Shown: one piece after another, positions 63,779 to 64,000 of the stretch | Layout: each line of letters opens with the position of its first letter | Numbering within the stretch: the stretch's first letter is position 1 | Notes under the pieces: generated by a model | The model's database searches: none | Told to the model about the DNA's origin: nothing | Seen by the model: only the letters and a program-made list of their open reading frames with translations | Translations under genes and position numbers: made by a program | Source: a bacterium | GTDB taxonomy: Bacteria; Desulfobacterota; Deferrisomatia; Deferrisomatales; Deferrisomataceae | DNA: 64,000 nucleotides | Assembly (NCBI GenBank): GCA_027021615.1 | Contig: JALUTY010000045.1 | Span: forward strand, 62,001 to 126,000 | Reading direction: 5' to 3'

Positions 63779-64000
63779 ATGGCGAGAACCAAGGTGATCA
63801 ACTTGGGAACGGTGGTCTCCGGGGACGTGTCGAGCCCCCTCATCGAGGCCGACACCCTGCTCATCGCCGACGGCGTCATCGCGGCCGTCGGGCCCGACGC
63901 CGACGTGGCCGAGAGCGACGTGGACCGGGTGATCGACGCCAACGGGTGCGCGCTCACCCCGGGGCTGATCGACTCCCACGTCCACCCGGTGCTGGGGGAC
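63779..64000 (+). CDS. Enamidase-like amidohydrolase, N-terminal part (cut by window end)
   Basis: Only 74 codons are present. The sequence MARTKVINLGTVVSGDVSS is followed by ADTLLIADGVIAAVGPDADV and TPGLIDSHVHPVLGD. It has the amidohydrolase N-terminal beta-sandwich and the first metal-binding HxH (DSHVHP, residues 66-71). The wording NLGTVVSGD..SPLIEADTLLIADG is closer to Eubacterium barkeri enamidase, which opens a reduced 6-hydroxynicotinate ring, than to dihydropyrimidinase or allantoinase as I recall them. ATG at 63779 is 5 bp after the large-subunit stop, so it is in the same operon. Confidence 0.72.
   Translation, partial: MARTKVINLGTVVSGDVSSPLIEADTLLIADGVIAAVGPDADVAESDVDRVIDANGCALTPGLIDSHVHPVLGD

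Noticed and set aside
61444-63957. A minus-strand reading frame of about 840 codons antisense to the molybdenum hydroxylase large subunit
   Set aside because: Shadow of third-position GC in the real gene; no family features.

Overview
The window is one contiguous, very GC-rich stretch of bacterial chromosome, almost completely coding, with short leader-style gene overlaps (ATGA/GTGA) almost everywhere. A CbcL-like nine-heme c/b fusion cytochrome, a HesB/IscA-like gene with an in-frame UGA at a conserved Cys position, cobalamin salvage genes, c-di-GMP and chemotaxis genes and short LeuC/LeuD subunits suggest an anaerobic, metal-respiring bacterium of the old Deltaproteobacteria (Desulfuromonadales/Deferrisoma-like). 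That placement is inference from gene content and base composition; no rRNA marker is present.

Layout. 1-7.3 kb (minus): rsmB, a PASTA-domain protein, rpe, ileS, lspA, lgt, an apparent operon for RNA modification, translation and lipoprotein maturation. 7.8-11.8 kb (plus): a compact chemotaxis operon mcp-cheW-cheY-cheA. 11.8-18.6 kb (minus): a Rel/SpoT-like protein with a degraded synthetase domain, ubiB, rnr and a thioesterase. 18.7-23.9 kb: two tRNA-Leu genes and the minus-strand run dgc-galT-pgk-tpiA-secG-tRNA-Leu(GAG). 24.1-27.3 kb (minus): lower-ligand and aminopropanol-arm cobalamin genes (cobT-like, cobD, cbiB). 27.6-29.4 kb: CbcL-like quinol-oxidising cytochrome. 29.7-37.4 kb: pckA, a class-I methyltransferase, the selenoprotein candidate, receiver proteins, a FapA/DUF342 protein and nadB. 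37.7-50.6 kb (plus): branched-chain amino acid synthesis (DUF465-ilvD, ilvBN, ilvC-leuA-leuC-leuD) running into an rRNA-methylase-like gene, a PAS histidine kinase and hemH. 51-54.1 kb: thiolase, a Usp-like protein and ispH. 54.4-64 kb (plus): XRE-cupin regulator, a Liv-type ABC importer with fused permeases, a three-subunit molybdenum hydroxylase and the start of an enamidase-like amidohydrolase, cut by the window end. The last block looks like one uptake-and-catabolism operon for a nitrogen heterocycle.

The most unusual feature is in the spacers. Most longer intergenic gaps are built from one modular repeat family. Its modules, in constant order, are heptamer arrays of NCAGNNN or ACTAGNN type, a conserved block, an octamer array (consensus TCCAGCNN), a mini-hairpin GGGCCGAAGGCCC, a second heptamer array (GACCGNN, 2 to 7 units) and a terminal GAAGTTACATGGAAG. 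Most copies point at the start of the next gene. Two spacers share an extra 190-bp module in opposite orientation, and two others share a hairpin module with one compensatory base-pair change. I do not recognise this family. The second highlight is the probable HesB-like selenoprotein with a plausible bacterial SECIS hairpin just after the UGA.
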